Of a DNA stretch of 64,000 bases, positions 24,536 to 37,100 are shown piece by piece. A program made the translations under genes and the position numbers. The notes under the pieces were generated by a model. It ran no database searches. It was given only the letters and a program-made list of their open reading frames with translations, and had not been told where the DNA came from. Numbering within the stretch: position 1 is the first letter of the stretch; each line of letters opens with the position of its first letter. Source of the stretch: Neopestalotiopsis rosae (Eukaryota; Ascomycota; Sordariomycetes; Amphisphaeriales; Sporocadaceae); NCBI GenBank assembly GCA_023078685.1, contig JALGAS010000004.1, forward strand, positions 4,340,001 through 4,404,000, in the 5' to 3' direction.

Positions 24536-25423
24536 CTTTTTTAAGTTGAGAGTATTCGACGATTGGGAATTGGGTGGTCGTCGAATTTGCGTTTGGGCAG
24601 TTGGTGTCGCGGAAATGCGTCCGACGAGAAATTCCTGTTCGCCAATTGAAGCTTGAGGCAGCGCTACCACTGGTATTGCAAGGGCACTTCTGGAATTTTT
24701 TTGCCAGAGCTTGAATATTATTTCTCCGGGCACCGAACCACTACAAAATTTCAGGTCTCGAAGCGGCGAGCCGAACATGGGTTCCAATCAAGCCCCAGGC
24801 CCATGCTGGTCTCCACTTAAGAGGGGCATGCCCAGGGCCCGATAAGCATTCTTATCTTGGGAAACGAGCCACCAGAAGCAACGACAGCGGAGTCGGTATA
24901 CCGCCCGCCTTTTTTGTTCGAGGGGTGGGAATCCATACATCCACGTCGACCTGTTTGATCTTAGTTGGGGATCTGGCGGTCGGTGGAAAGTCACAAGCAG
25001 CACCTTCATTGCATTTGCCCATTGTAGCACAGCCACTTGTTGAATTGATTCATATTTATTTCTACGAGATTAGCGATCTTCGGACATTGCCACATATGAG
25101 GTCTCTGCTATTCTGAGTCGTTCGTATTAGACCGTGACTCATATACTCACTCAGTCATCCATAGGACTGGCCTGAGCCTGGGTTGGTTTCTTTTCGAACA
25201 CATATATCTTGCGCCCCGCAATTTGGTCGCGCTGTTCAATTGCCCTCTCGAGATCAATGAATTATTATTATTAGTGTACGAAGTAGTTGACCGTATCCCC
25301 ACCTAAAACCAAAAACCCAACATACCCCCCCTACCCTGTAGACACATTCATTCATTCATTTCTCCTCCTGAGCAAGCCGCCTCCGCCTCCTTCCCCGTCT
25401 GCTGTTGAGTCGACTAGCCCAGC
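24536..25423. other. Divergent intergenic region GAR1/ThrRS
   Basis: An 888-bp shared promoter region between two growth-related genes. It holds a full GCN4/CPC1-type site at 25134-25142 and a C/T-rich leader just before the ThrRS start (25300-25400). No other coding exon is seen. Confidence 0.6.
25134..25142. promoter_or_regulatory. GCN4/CPC1-type site GTGACTCAT
   Basis: Matches the 9-bp consensus RTGACTCAY of the amino-acid-control bZIP factors (Gcn4 in yeast, CPC1/CpcA in filamentous fungi). It lies about 280 bp upstream of the ThrRS start codon. Aminoacyl-tRNA synthetase genes are known targets of this pathway, so the position supports function. About two such 9-mers are expected by chance on both strands of 64 kb. 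Confidence 0.45.
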
Positions 25424-27930
25424 ATGGATGCAGCAAAGCAGGCAGTCGAAGAAGCCGCCGCTGGCGTGAAGAATCTCGCCGTTGGCGACAAGAAGGCCGC
25501 GGGCCCAAAGAAGGACAAGAAGGCCGACAAGAAGCCCAAGGCTGGCGCCGACGAGTCTTCGGGCCCCCTCCTCCTGTCCCCCGAGCCCGACTTCCTCCAG
25601 CACCGACTCGACCTGTTCGACAAGATCAAGAAAAGACAGGATGAGGAGTACGCCAAGAAGCCCCGCGAACCCATCACCATTACCATGCCCGATGGCAGCA
25701 TCAAGGCCGGCACCTCGTACGAGACCACCCCTGGGGACATTGCCAAGGGTATCAGCAACAGCTTGTACAAGCGTACCGTTGTCGCAAGACTAGATGGCGA
25801 CAAAGAGCAGCTGTGGGATCTGGAGCGGCCGCTTGAGCGCAGCTGCAAGCTCGAGCTGCTCGACTTTGAAGATGAGCAGGGAAAGATGGTCTTTTGGCAC
25901 TCGTCGGCACACATTCTGGGTGAGGCCGCTGAGAGACGCTTTGGCTGCAGTCTCTGCATTGGTCCCCCCATTGAGCGAGGTTTCTACTACGAGATGTCTC
26001 TGCCCAACGACGCCGCCGTTCAGTACACTGACTGGAAGCCCATTGAGTCCATTGTCACTTCCATCGTCAAGGAGAAGCAGAAGTTCGAGCGCCTCACCAT
26101 GACCAAGGAAGAGCTCCTCGAGATGTTCAACTACAACAAGTACAAGCAGCACATCATCAAGGACAAGATCCCTGATGGAACTTCTACCACTGTCTACCGC
26201 AATGGTCCCCTCATTGATCTTTGCAGAGGTCCTCACGTGCCAGACACTGGTCGCATTGAGACTTTTGCCGTTGAGAAGAATTCTTCGTCCTACTTCTTGG
26301 GAGACGCCAAGAACGACTCCCTGCAGAGAATCTATGGTATTTCCTTCCCTGATAAGAAGAAGATGGCCGAGCACAAGAAGTTCATGGAGGAGGCCGCCAA
26401 GCGCGACCACCGAAAGATTGGCAAGGACCAGGAGTTGTTCTTTTTCAGCGACATGTCCCCTGGTTCTGCCATGTGGTTGCCGCACGGTGCCAGAATCTAC
26501 AACACGCTGCTCGAGTACATTCGCGCGCAATACTGGAAGCGTGGCTACGAGGAGGTCATCACCCCCAACATGTACAACGCCGATCTGTGGAAGCAGTCTG
26601 GCCACTGGAACTACTACAAGGACGACATGTTTGTGATTGACCATGACGAGAACGTCAAGTTCGGTCTGAAGCCAATGAACTGCCCGGGCCACTGTCTGCT
26701 GTTTGGCCACCGCGAGAGATCTCATCGTGAACTGCCATGGCGGGTTGCCGATTTTGGTGTCCTGCACAGAAATGAGGCATCTGGTGCTCTCTCTGGTCTG
26801 ACTCGTGTGCGAAGATTCCAGCAGGATGATGCTCACATCTTCTGTCGTGAGGACCAGATCAAGGGCGAGATGAGCGACTTGTTCGATTTCTTGCACGAGA
26901 TGTACGGTCTCCTTGGCATGACCTTCAAGCTCAAGCTCTCTACTCGGCCTGAGAAGTTCATGGGTGAAATCGAGACCTGGGACAGAGCCGAGGCTCAACT
27001 CCGCGAGTCTCTGGACGGCTTCACGGCCAGCGGCGGTGGCGCATGGAGTCTCAACGCTGGCGACGGTGCCTTTTACGGACCCAAGATTGACATTACCATT
27101 GTCGACTGCCTGGGACGTGACTGGCAGTGTGCCACCATTCAGCTGGATTTCGTGCAGCCGGTCAACTTCAACCTCGAGTACATGACCAAGGAGGGTGCTC
27201 AGAAGAAAGAAGACTCTGTCAAGGCAGCAGAAGGCCCCAAGATCAAGGTCAAGAACCCTCAGGCAGTGATTGACTCGGCCAAGGCCGCTAGAGAAAAGGC
27301 CGAAGCCCCGGTTGCCGAGGCCACAGAGGCTCCCAAGGAGAAGGAGTACGAGAGACCGGTCAAGGCAGTCTCTCCCGGTTGCGCCCGTCCCGTCATGATC
27401 CACAGAGCCATGGCTGGCAGTATCGAGCGTTTCACCGCCATCCTCTGCGAGCACTATGCTGGCAAGTGGCCTTTCTGGCTGTCTCCCCGACAGATTCTCA
27501 TCGTTCCCGTTGGTGTCGGTTTCTACGACTACGCCCAGGAGGTTCAGAAGATCTTCCACAGTGCAGGAATGTACATTGATGTTGACCTAAGCGGCAACAC
27601 CCTGCAAAAGAAGATCCGTACTGGCCAGCTGAGCCAGTACAACTTCATCTTTGGTAAGTAAACTAATATTCCCTCTTTTTTTTTTACTATATGAAAAGTG
27701 GCTAACACCCAATAATAGTTGTGGGCGACGAAGAGATGAAGGGCAGACAAGTCAACGTCAGATGGCGCGACGACACCTCAGCCCAGGACCGCGGCAAGCC
27801 CATTGCCCTCGATGAGGCCGTCGAGAAGCTCAAGGCCCTCAAGGCGGACCGTGGCTCGTACAACCCCTTCCCCGAGATTGTCAAGCCCGCTGCCAAGGAG
27901 GACGAGGCCAAGGAGGAAGCCAAGGCCTAA
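25424..27930 (+). CDS. THS1: Threonyl-tRNA synthetase, cytosolic
   Basis: Charges tRNA-Thr with threonine. Exons are 25424-27653 and 27719-27930. The 65-nt intron splits the Val codon after YNFIF. The product is 813 aa. Order of parts: a Lys/Ala-rich tail (1-45), TGS domain (about 82-146), the editing/second additional domain with its HSSAH motif (His158, His162) and DLCRGPHVP block, the class II core with motif 2 near [19 protein letters not shown] (about 446), and the C-terminal anticodon-binding domain from about 686. The three zinc ligands of ThrRS are present: Cys in NCPGH, His in DDAHIFC, and His in MIHRA. An Ala/Lys/Glu-rich stretch of about 50 residues (about 591-645) is inserted just before motif 3. 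No mitochondrial targeting sequence is evident. A long antisense frame covers most of the gene but is a shadow. Confidence 0.95.
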
Positions 27931-28750
27931 ATACTCCGTTGTTTGGCTGCTTCGAAAATCCTCGGGACCAGATGGAGCTTCATAGCGAGCGGAATCTTGT
28001 TCTAGACAAATTAAAGAGAAAAGAAATTTACACATGGCATTGACGTCTTGTTTCCGTAATCTCATGGTGATGGTGATATTCATGCTTACAATCAATGGAT
28101 GAGATTCCACTTCTCGAGATGTCAATCAACAGGCCAAGGCGCTTTCGGTTCGACTGCGCAAAGTCGAAGCATATATCTTGTTGATACTCTGCATCTGATA
28201 ATGTGTGCATGGATCCAAGTCAAGTTACCGATGATTTCGTTTTTCGATGATCGATCATGTGTATTGTTACTTGGCGAAGAATCTTGTCTATATGTTCCTC
28301 GAACGAAAGAATCCATGAAGAATGACGAGGTCTGCCCAAAACGTCAAGCGGACCGGACTGGTCTCTGACTGAAAATGAAAGCTAATGCAATGCTGTCCAG
28401 ATCTCTTGAGACACACTGGAATATTAGCCCGGGAATAGTAAAAGTAGTTCATCAACGGATGCAGGAACAATTTTGGAGATTGGGTCATCGTTTTTCATCA
28501 TGAATTCGTTCTATAGGACTATCATTGCCAAGTAAGTCATTTGTGCAACCCAATGCCCACTGGCCCCGTCATGAATATGCCTTGCCATTCGTTACAAAAA
28601 TCATGCTCTCCAAAATCGAAGACATTAGAATACGATCCACGGCGCAGATGATTCTGCAGCTTGTGGGCTCTCATCCTTGCGATACCCCGGAACCCCCCAG
28701 AATGTACCTCACATCGACTACATGCGCCTCCACGATGGCATCGACCGTAC
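27931..28750. other. Convergent intergenic region ThrRS/CHO1
   Basis: 820 bp between two convergent stop codons. I see only AT-rich 3' flanking sequence with short open frames and no protein motif. Confidence 0.55.
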
Positions 28751-29807
28751 TTAGGGCTTGGGCACATGGAGAGTCTTGGAGATCATGAGGGAGCCGTGGA
28801 CGACGAAGAGGCCGACGATGGGGTGCACCTCAAAAGCGGTACCCTGGAACAAGACACCGAATGGCACCTGGTCCAGGATCCAGCCCTGCGAGACCCAGTA
28901 TGCCATCAAGGCATCGAGACCCAACGAAGTGGGGATGGGAGTTCCCTCAAAGTAGTTGGACTTGCCGGACGCGTCGTGGGGGATGTTGGCCACGGTCACG
29001 TTGAAGCGGGCGAGACGAGTCAGTCCGCAGAGTACGAAGTAGGCCAGGAAGACGTGATCCAGAGTCGTGCGAAGGCCCAGAGAGAAAGCGACACAGGCGG
29101 GGGCCAGACCGAAAGAGATCTATTAGGTTCCATGTTAGCCATGTCGCTATAGCGGGAGGTGATCCCAGGCGCCGTTGATGCAGCTGGAGCCGGGGGGAGA
29201 GGGGAAACACGACACATACCAGGTCGGCAAGGGAATCAAGCTCCTGTCCCATCATGCTGCTCTTCTTGCGCCATCTTGCAACGCGACCGTCCATGAAGTC
29301 AAAGAACAGGCCAAAAGGCAAGAAGGCCAGGGCGAGGTAGAGGTTATGCTTGTCGGTCGGGTCACCGAGACAGTAGCGGAGAGAGGAGAAGACGGACATG
29401 ACACCGCAGAAACCTGTCAGAACGCGCTCTTGTTAGCTCGTGTGCCTCGTAGAGCGTTACACTTCCGCCGTAGAAGTAAGAGGGCGAGAACCACAAGAGG
29501 TGGTCTCTCGGAGGGAGGGGAGGAGTTTTCGCCATACCATTCATCTCTGTGATGTAGTCGGCCATGTGCAGAGCTCTGACGAGCGAGAAGTGCCCGTCAC
29601 CAGAGCTCAGAAGGTCCTTCTGCCTATCGTGGGAAGGTTCTGCGTGGTAAGGCATCTTGTTAGTTTTTGTCGTCCAATGAGTTAATTCCCGAGACGCGAA
29701 GTGGAAAAGGAAGGGAAATGGAGAAGAGAAGGACCGGACTCACCAGACGCGACCTCGCCGGCCTGCTTGGAGAGGGCTCCATTGCCAGCGCTTGTTCTCT
29801 TGGACAT
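28751..29807 (-). CDS. CHO1: CDP-diacylglycerol-serine O-phosphatidyltransferase (PS synthase)
   Basis: Makes phosphatidylserine from CDP-diacylglycerol and serine in the ER membrane, the entry to the de novo PE and PC route. Four exons: 29807-29744, 29639-29538, 29413-29220 and 29119-28751. All introns are GT-AG and about 100-125 nt long. The product is 242 aa, a little shorter than yeast Cho1 because the soluble N-terminus is short. The CDP-alcohol phosphotransferase signature D-G-x2-A-R-x8-G-x3-D-x3-D is complete: Asp97, Gly98, Ala101, Arg102, Gly111, Asp115 and Asp119. The next exon begins in the middle of this region. Hydrophobic segments flank the motif ([16 protein letters not shown] before it, [15 protein letters not shown] after it), followed by the family blocks LTRLARFN and FEGTPIPTS. 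The first exon codes only for a polar 21-residue start. Confidence 0.94.
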
Positions 29808-31595
29808 CTTTACAGCGAGAGTGGAGTCGTCGTCGTCGTCGTGAGATGGGGGTTTGTCTTCGCGGGTCTCGTGGAAGTGGACTAATCCAGGTGGTTCTTT
29901 CGAGAGGAAGGTTGAGTGAGGATATAATAAATGCCAAAGGTTTCCGTTGTAGAAAACCAGTACACCGTCTTTTGCGTCAGAACCAAGTTTAATTAAGTCG
30001 CTGGTCAAGCTTCCTTCCCGCGACGAGACTAAGGTAGGCAAGGTACGTTAAAAATGCGAGGTGCCGTTTTCGTCGGCGAGTCAACCAAGTATGCGGTAGT
30101 AAGAGCCGCGACTTTTTGCGATTCCGCGATTTTGCGAACAAGGATTGGGACAAGTAAGAGAAATTGTATATAACTATCTTTTCCAGAAAAGACAGACGAG
30201 GAAACAAGTCAGTAGAGAAGTCGCGATCCTTACAAAGTTGTGAAGACGAATGGTAAAGAAAAGTAAATAAATTCCCCAGCAAATACCTGGTTTTGGGCTT
30301 GGCCTTGGACTGAGGTCAGTGATTCAATTCCGCAGCGCAGCCATAGAAAAAAGGCATGTCCCCACGTCACTGGAACTCGACCTTGACTGGACCTTGGCTT
30401 TCCCTTGTCAAATCAAGTGGGCAGTCAGTTTTAGGCGGTACCAGTGCTCCGTACGTCTGGTACATACCTGGTCGTCAGTCAATCACTGATTGAGGCTTGT
30501 GAGGTCACTCAACTGATGCCGTCATTTGTGCCCTCCCCTAGGCCATTTTAGGCTTAATCCTGTCCCAACTTGCCGTCCCACTCGACCAGTGCTGTTGTAC
30601 GTAACTCACTTGTCACTGTGCATTCAATGCATGTGGTTTTGATAGGGTCTGCGACTTTACTTCTGTTGTACCAAAACCTGTTGCAACCTACATGTACCGT
30701 ATGTAGCGTTGGCTGCACGAGCACAGGTAATTGTGTTCATCTCGTTAGCAAATCAATCTTGACGGGCAGATTGCCGAATAGATCTTGAGCTGACTGTACT
30801 AACCTCAGGCTATCTACCTATATCTGTACAAAGTACGTACTCGATATATGGAATCACATGCAGCCACCATGTTGGCATACAGCATGCATTTAGGAGTGTA
30901 GGCATTAGTAGCATTTTGCTGTTTATATACGGATGACCTTACCCGCAAAGAGAAAATATTATTTTTGCTCATATTTCATGAAAGCCAATGTCAACTTAAA
31001 ATTCACAGCAAAAAAAAGAAAACGTGTGTGCAGAATGCATTTGTTCCTCTTGGAACTTGCTCTCAGAAATTGACTGCTGATTATCGAGCCTACTTTTTGA
31101 GTCTCTCTTGCAGACCAGTTCTCCGCCATTGACGCCTTTGGAGATCCCCCCTCTCTCTATGTTCGTGTGCATTATGTATAACAGTAATAACAACATTACG
31201 CCCAACCCCATGGCTCTTTCCTATGATCCTGTCTATTGTATATCCTCGATATGTAGGCCTGTGGTCCAAGTATTTCAATGTTTGGCGCAAAGGCAATATT
31301 GCTGCCCAGCGAATGAGTTCATCCTGATGCTAGCCGTGCCTTGGGTATGTCCGGAGAAGGAGAAACCAGAATTGGAGCAAATGGAAGTGCGCCGCTCGTT
31401 GTCGGCTGCTAATGGAAAAGACAAAACAAAACAAAATGGGTATTATGACCACGAGCCGCCCTACAATATCATTTGCCCCCCTGCTGAGCCAAGTCTGGAT
31501 TTGGCAATGAATGAGCAACACCAAGAGGCATTCCGTCCGCGAAAATGATCCGAAGACGCTCGGTACAGTCGCACACGTCGTGATGAGGAGTTGTC
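29808..31595. other. Intergenic region: CHO1 promoter and metallopeptidase 3' flank
   Basis: About 1.8 kb between two minus-strand genes. The CHO1-proximal part may hold its promoter and leader. The sequence near 30700-31000 is AT-rich. A 146-codon plus-strand frame (31108-31548) has no recognisable motif. No gene is supported. Confidence 0.5.
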
Positions 31596-34182
31596 CTACC
31601 ACCGAGTGATGATGACTGAGAAACCATCAACCCAGTTGCCGCAGGAACCAGAAACACCGCAAACCGTGTAGCCTCGTGGAGGCAGCAGTGTACGTCTAAA
31701 ACAAGCAAGGTTAGTTCACGCCTTGTCTGCAACTTGAAAGCTTCTTCAAAACAACTTACTGGGATCCACCATGGGCATTGCCATACATGGGCGACTTTCT
31801 CCCCGTGCTCGTCAAAACCTGAACGGCATCAACCCACAGGCCAGCGCGCACCACAAAACCTGTGATGTATTCCCCGCGGCGAACGTCTATGTGTGGGAAG
31901 TGAAGTTAGCAAAACAATCAGGTACTCGGCAAGATAAGAATGAACATGAAAACGTACTCATTTCGAACGAGTCTCCGCCCGGCTTGCCTCCACGCTTGCC
32001 AAACAACTGGCTAGAGTCATCATCGTAGAAAAACTCCATGCCGTCAAGGGCATAGCCGTGATAGAAGATAATCTTGGACAGCACACGGTTTGACTCCTTT
32101 GCGCTGCTAAAGATGAATTCTTGCGGCTCGCTACCTTCCAGCTGAGACGCTCCCAGCTTGCTTCCGCGGAAGGCCATCTTGGCGAGTGGACCGATGCCAA
32201 ACGACAGCTTCAACGACGAGGCCTTGGAGTACAAGGCATGGAAATCGTCAATGTCAAGAGAACCGCCGCCGTACGATTTAAACGAGACCTTGAGCTTCTT
32301 CTCCCGCTTGTCTGCAGGCAGTCGCTCCCTGAGCTCCTTCTCGGTGAGCGTAATGTTTCGCTGCACTCCACCATTTTCTGCCGGATACTCAATCCACGTG
32401 TGGCAAACATCGTCGCCCTCTGGATAGAGCTCGCAATAGGCGACTCCACTTGCCGCAGCAATTAAGACCTTGCCATCATCAACGGGCCATGCGGTCACGC
32501 TGTCATCGACATTCAGCACCGGGTCATTGGGCGCTCTGAAACATGGGTGGCTTCTGAACCGCAGGCAGTCCAGCCTGTGCCATGTGCACTCATCCGCCTG
32601 TAACACCAAACCACCCTTCGACTTGGTCCGCGTGCTGTAGGCCTCGCGTGCCACAAATGTCCGATTCAGCCGGACGTAATCTCGGAGCATCACACCATTC
32701 TCCTGATGAGGGCAGCCAAACAGGTGGCCAGTTTCGTGCAAGTGGGCACCAATGCCAATGTTCGCCGCCTCCCAAGAACTTCCGGCCTCATTACAGTCAT
32801 TGGCAACATAGTTAGTGTCCGTCGGTGTGCAATCCGTGAAAGCAGGTACGACTTCTTCAAATGTGGTCGGGTAGCTCTGCAGGCAGTGCGATCCAAAAAT
32901 GGCCAGCTGCAGGTCTCCAGCATTGCCACCTAGAGCGGCATGGCCAACAACCGTCTTGGAGGTCGTGTCCCAGTGAGCATCCAAGATCAGGACCGACACA
33001 TACTGCTTTTGGCCAGGGAGGGGCTTGAAATAGTTCTTTACGGCTTCGGCAGCAATGTCGTACAGCTCACCCTTTTTCGTGGCCTTTTGGTTTTGCTGGG
33101 CTCTCTCGAGGTCTCGAATCTCGGCCACCGTTCTTTCGGTCCGGATGACGTGAATGCGGGCTTCCGAGCGCATGGTGCCCATCTCCAAATCCCTTTGGTT
33201 GGTCGTCCCCGTCGTCCATTCCTCCTCAAAGCGGAACACACGACGACCAAACTTGTTCCTTGACATTTGTTCTGCAGTGAAGGCCTGCCACAAGTATGCG
33301 GCCGTGCGGAACTTGCGGATCGCCGTTTCCAGGCCATTGCCTTCCTTTTCTGCCCGTGCTGGTACAGCATCGAAGGTCGCCGGGGAGTCCTTGGCGAGGA
33401 GGATTGCAAGTTGCAACGGGGGCGAGTTCATGGGAGGGACCATGTGCACCGTCAGGTAGGAACTGTGGATGGGATTGGAGGAACCAGAGTTGCTGAGCTT
33501 TGGGCTGTTGAAGTCGAAGCGTAACCTGTTCGCGCCAGGCGTCAAATAGACCAAGGCTTTGAAGTGCGACTCGAACACTGGCCAGAAGGTGGAGGGAAAG
33601 CCATCGTCGAGCCGAGATACCGTCACCGTTCCGTCCAGGGTGTTGTGTGTTGCATCGCCGATTGTACCATTTACCAGAAGCACCTTTTGCGAGACCTACA
33701 GATATCTATCAGCATGCCTCATCCTGTACGAGCACTAATGCGCAGGTGCATGGCAGTAGAGCCAGGTTGTCGAAGAGTGAGAGGAAGTTGTAAAGTAAAC
33801 CACTTACCCAGCAGTTCTCTGTCACATTGGAGATGCGCGGAGCATAATGGGATACTGCAAAAGACTTGTTGGAGCCATTGATGACTGGAGAGCCCAGTCC
33901 AGTCATGCCAGAGACGCTATAACGCTTGTTTGGTTGCGTCTGCAGCGGTGGTCTGGTCCCAGCAGGTACTAGAGGAGGCACCGAGTCTTTAACTTGCAAG
34001 TTCAAGGCCAGGTCTGACTGTGTGGCAAGCGAAGCTGGTGTGACTGTGCCAGTTGTTGGCGCTGTGTCGTGGCTACCGTCGTCGTTGTCGTTGCTGGAGT
34101 TATCAGTGTTGGATCGCTCCGTTTTGAAGCTGGCCCGCGACCGTCGGCGAAGTTCCTTAAAGTTCAGAAATGACGGCGCCAT
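31596..34182 (-). CDS. Zincin metallopeptidase (YIL108W/PF12044-like) with jacalin-like C-terminus
   Basis: A putative zinc metallopeptidase related to yeast YIL108W. Exons are 34182-33808, 33695-31958, 31886-31760 and 31695-31596; introns are 111, 71 and 64 nt. The product is 779 aa. Exon 1 codes for a polar, Ser/Thr-rich 125-residue start with no signal peptide. The peptidase region spans about 126-560 and has a complete HExxHxxGxxH zinc site (HETGHLFGCPH, His445, Glu446, His449, His455). From about residue 570 on, a beta-rich Gly-containing region resembles a jacalin-like lectin fold. It includes GGKPGGDSFEM, RRGEYITGFVVRAGLWVDAV and, in the last exon, GYTVCGVSGSCGNWVDGFSV. The last two exons are short and were found by splice sites and by this lectin pattern. 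The substrate is unknown; without a secretion signal, a cytosolic role is more likely (inference). Confidence 0.85.
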
Positions 34183-37100
34183 AGCTGCTCAACCGCCTTC
34201 GAGAAGCTGTCCAGAAGTTAAAAATTCGTGAAAGGCTTCCGGAAAGCGAATTGGCAATCCGAGACGCGCTGTAAGCTTTTCTTGGTTCTTTCCCCTTTCT
34301 TATATTCAGCAAGTGACCAGTCCAACAAGTCTTGATCACTGCCTTATTGAGGTGCCCTTTCTACTGCTGGTGCAAGCTCTCAAGATCGACACTGGCAGTG
34401 CGGGACGTGGGCGGGAGGCGCTTTTGGTTGGTTGAGAGGGGTGTGCGTGCAATCAGATCAGTTGCGATTTAGCGTCTGCGAAGGGTAAAGTGAAAGGATG
34501 GACTCGGCCGTCCCGCGTATACGGTCTTGTACAACACCGCTTGCACACACAAAGGGCGAAAGTTGGTGGCTTTGAGGACAAGTTGACAATTGTTGACTTT
34601 TTTTTCCTCTTCCCTCTTGGTGGCCCGTCTGTCAAGAAAATCGAAAGAAGGGGGTATCGGAGCGATTTTGAGAAATGGCAGGACGCGTAGAGATAATTTG
34701 TCCCTATCCTAGCTCAACCAGTTTCTTGACGGTCGACTTGATTGCGGTGGGCTTTCAAAACTGGGTGGATAGTGTAGGGAGGGTCCAGTATGTATCCAGT
34801 ATCAATGGATCGGTGATTCGGTGGAGCTTTGGAGCTTGACCTTGTTTCTAGCGGGAAGCATATGCCTTGCAACCTCGAAATAATCCCTTCCCTCACTCTT
34901 TGATGGCTGCACTAGACTAGTCGTCTCGGCGAGCCGCCAATCCAAGAAGAACGGCGTCGAGCGCGGGCGCAGGTCGCAGGGCAATAGATACCCTCAAGTG
35001 CAATGCAAGATGGGTTATCCGGCTGTTCAATGCTTGATTCTCGAGACGACCGCGGCGACTAGAGACGAGCGTAGGAGAGTTTGTCGGCCGTATATGCGAT
35101 ACTGGATCTGCACTCCTCCTCCTTCAACTGACTGGGCGGCCTGGTCGGCGTGCGTGCTTCTTCTGCTCGGCCCTCCTTGGTTGAATCAACCCGGGATGTA
35201 GGTGGCAGTGGATGGACAGATGGGCAGGTCATGTAGGCACTGTAGGTACTACACGAAGCTGACGACCCGTATTGTGGTAGATTTACACTGCCTGCCTCTC
35301 CAGCCGCTGGGCTGCAGAAAAGAAGGCAGGACAGGGGTATGGGATAATGTGAAAGAGTGGATGGATGGATGAATTGATGGGGGTCCCGCTGCGTGCTTGC
35401 TGCAGCAGAAGCCAGCAAGAATCAAGGTCGCAGCGTTCGGCGGTTGTGATGTGGTGCAAATGCAACCCTCTAGAGAGCTCTCACAGCTACCCTGGGCGGC
35501 ACCGGGCACAAGATCGGGCGATGACGTCTACTGGGCTGCTGGGCTACCTTCGTATTGTGCCTCAGTCCTGGAGCCCTTGGGCGGGTACCGAGTACGAATT
35601 CCTTGCGCGACTAGGTAGGGAAATGTACTATTTGGGCTCCCTCGTTTGATAATGGGACAGGAACCAGGGGGTGGGTGGGAAAGGCCCGTTCGGCGGAAAC
35701 GACAGTCTAATCGGCCCCGTCAGCATAGAGGCCAGTTCCTGGCACGGGTGCTTGGCTACCTACAGCACTAGCAGTAGAAGAAGAACGACAACCAGGGCAG
35801 TGTAGACCCAATCCAGAAACAGGCTAGGGGAGAGGGAATGAAAAGAAAGAAGGATGAGCAAGTGATGATTTTGGAGAGAAAGAGACTACAGTATTGATTG
35901 ACTGGGTCTCTCCAAACGATAAGCTGCCTAAGGCAAGGAGGGAGAAGAATCAGGAACAAGGGATAAATCAGGCTGTTTGGGTCAAGGCGAAACGTTTGCT
36001 GCGTCTCTTGATGATTGATGTGCAACTCTCTCTCATACACCACCAAAAAAGAAAGGTGCCGGGCTGCCGACCTTCAGGAATTGACAGAAGGTACGGAGGT
36101 AGTAGGTAGGTTAGGTGCTTGTGGGAATTGAATTGAAATAGTAGATGGGCAGCTGTGACTATGTGCAACACCAACTTGTGAACATCCTAGTCATCCGTGG
36201 GCAGCAAAAGCAGGACAGAGATGCTGCTTACAATAGACACCAATTGGCCTATCTCAAAGCTAAAAGAAATTCGTCTTGAAGAGATACCAGATGGGGCGAT
36301 ATCATCTACTGTTGATTAAGAGTCTGTGTAGATTTGATGAGATTTGCATGTGTGCAGCCCGTAAAGAGTCCGCTACACGTGTAAGTGATTGGATGAGATG
36401 GTAGCACTAGACACTTACAGTTCATCTGTCCTTGTTGTACAAGATGACGATCTCTTCACATTCAAGGCGGCTACTCCCTCACAAGGACCCAGTGGAAGAC
36501 TGGGCTTATATTCTGGTCAGCAATAATGTATGCTATCAACAAGGTATCCATCATCAACGACAGTATTCAGGTTCCAGTGGGCAGGCTTTGGCAGGCAGAT
36601 TGACCACTGCCTGTGGTCTCGGCGACCTGAATCATCCATAAATGCACATACTTTGCAAGTGTAGAAGCGTTGCGTCAAGGCGACGGACAGAGCCGGAGGC
36701 CTGGTTCACGATCAAGATCAATTGGCTGGCAGCGGAACGCTGGGAACTATCATTAGTACCGTACTATCATGACATTTGGCTTCGTTGGTTCTTCCTTTTT
36801 TTTTCCCCTCTCCTTCTTTTTTTTTTCCCCCTTCCAAGTTTAAGATTTCAACTACCAATCGGCTCTGTTTCACAGCACTAACGAAACAATCGGCGCGATC
36901 GACGGTGTGGCAGGGGGGCCTCGGAAGGAAGCTAGACATGGGAAAGTGGATGGACAATTTGCATATCCATAGAATGAGCCCGCCCGGCAAATCAATGTAC
37001 AGCCGTAAGTAATGAGCACTTCATTTTCCTATATATCCCCGACGGGGTCGCACTACATTCGTCGCCTGCATTCTGTGTGCAGTGGCCCTGGTTTGGGCGT

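Noticed and set aside
23679..24656. Ala/Thr-rich 325-codon plus-strand frame
   Set aside because: It is the complement of the Gly/Arg codons of GAR1; the repetitive composition follows from the GAR domain.
25790..27559. 589-codon open frame antisense to the threonyl-tRNA synthetase
   Set aside because: It mirrors a highly expressed, codon-biased gene whose complement lacks stops. It has no domain and no promoter context.
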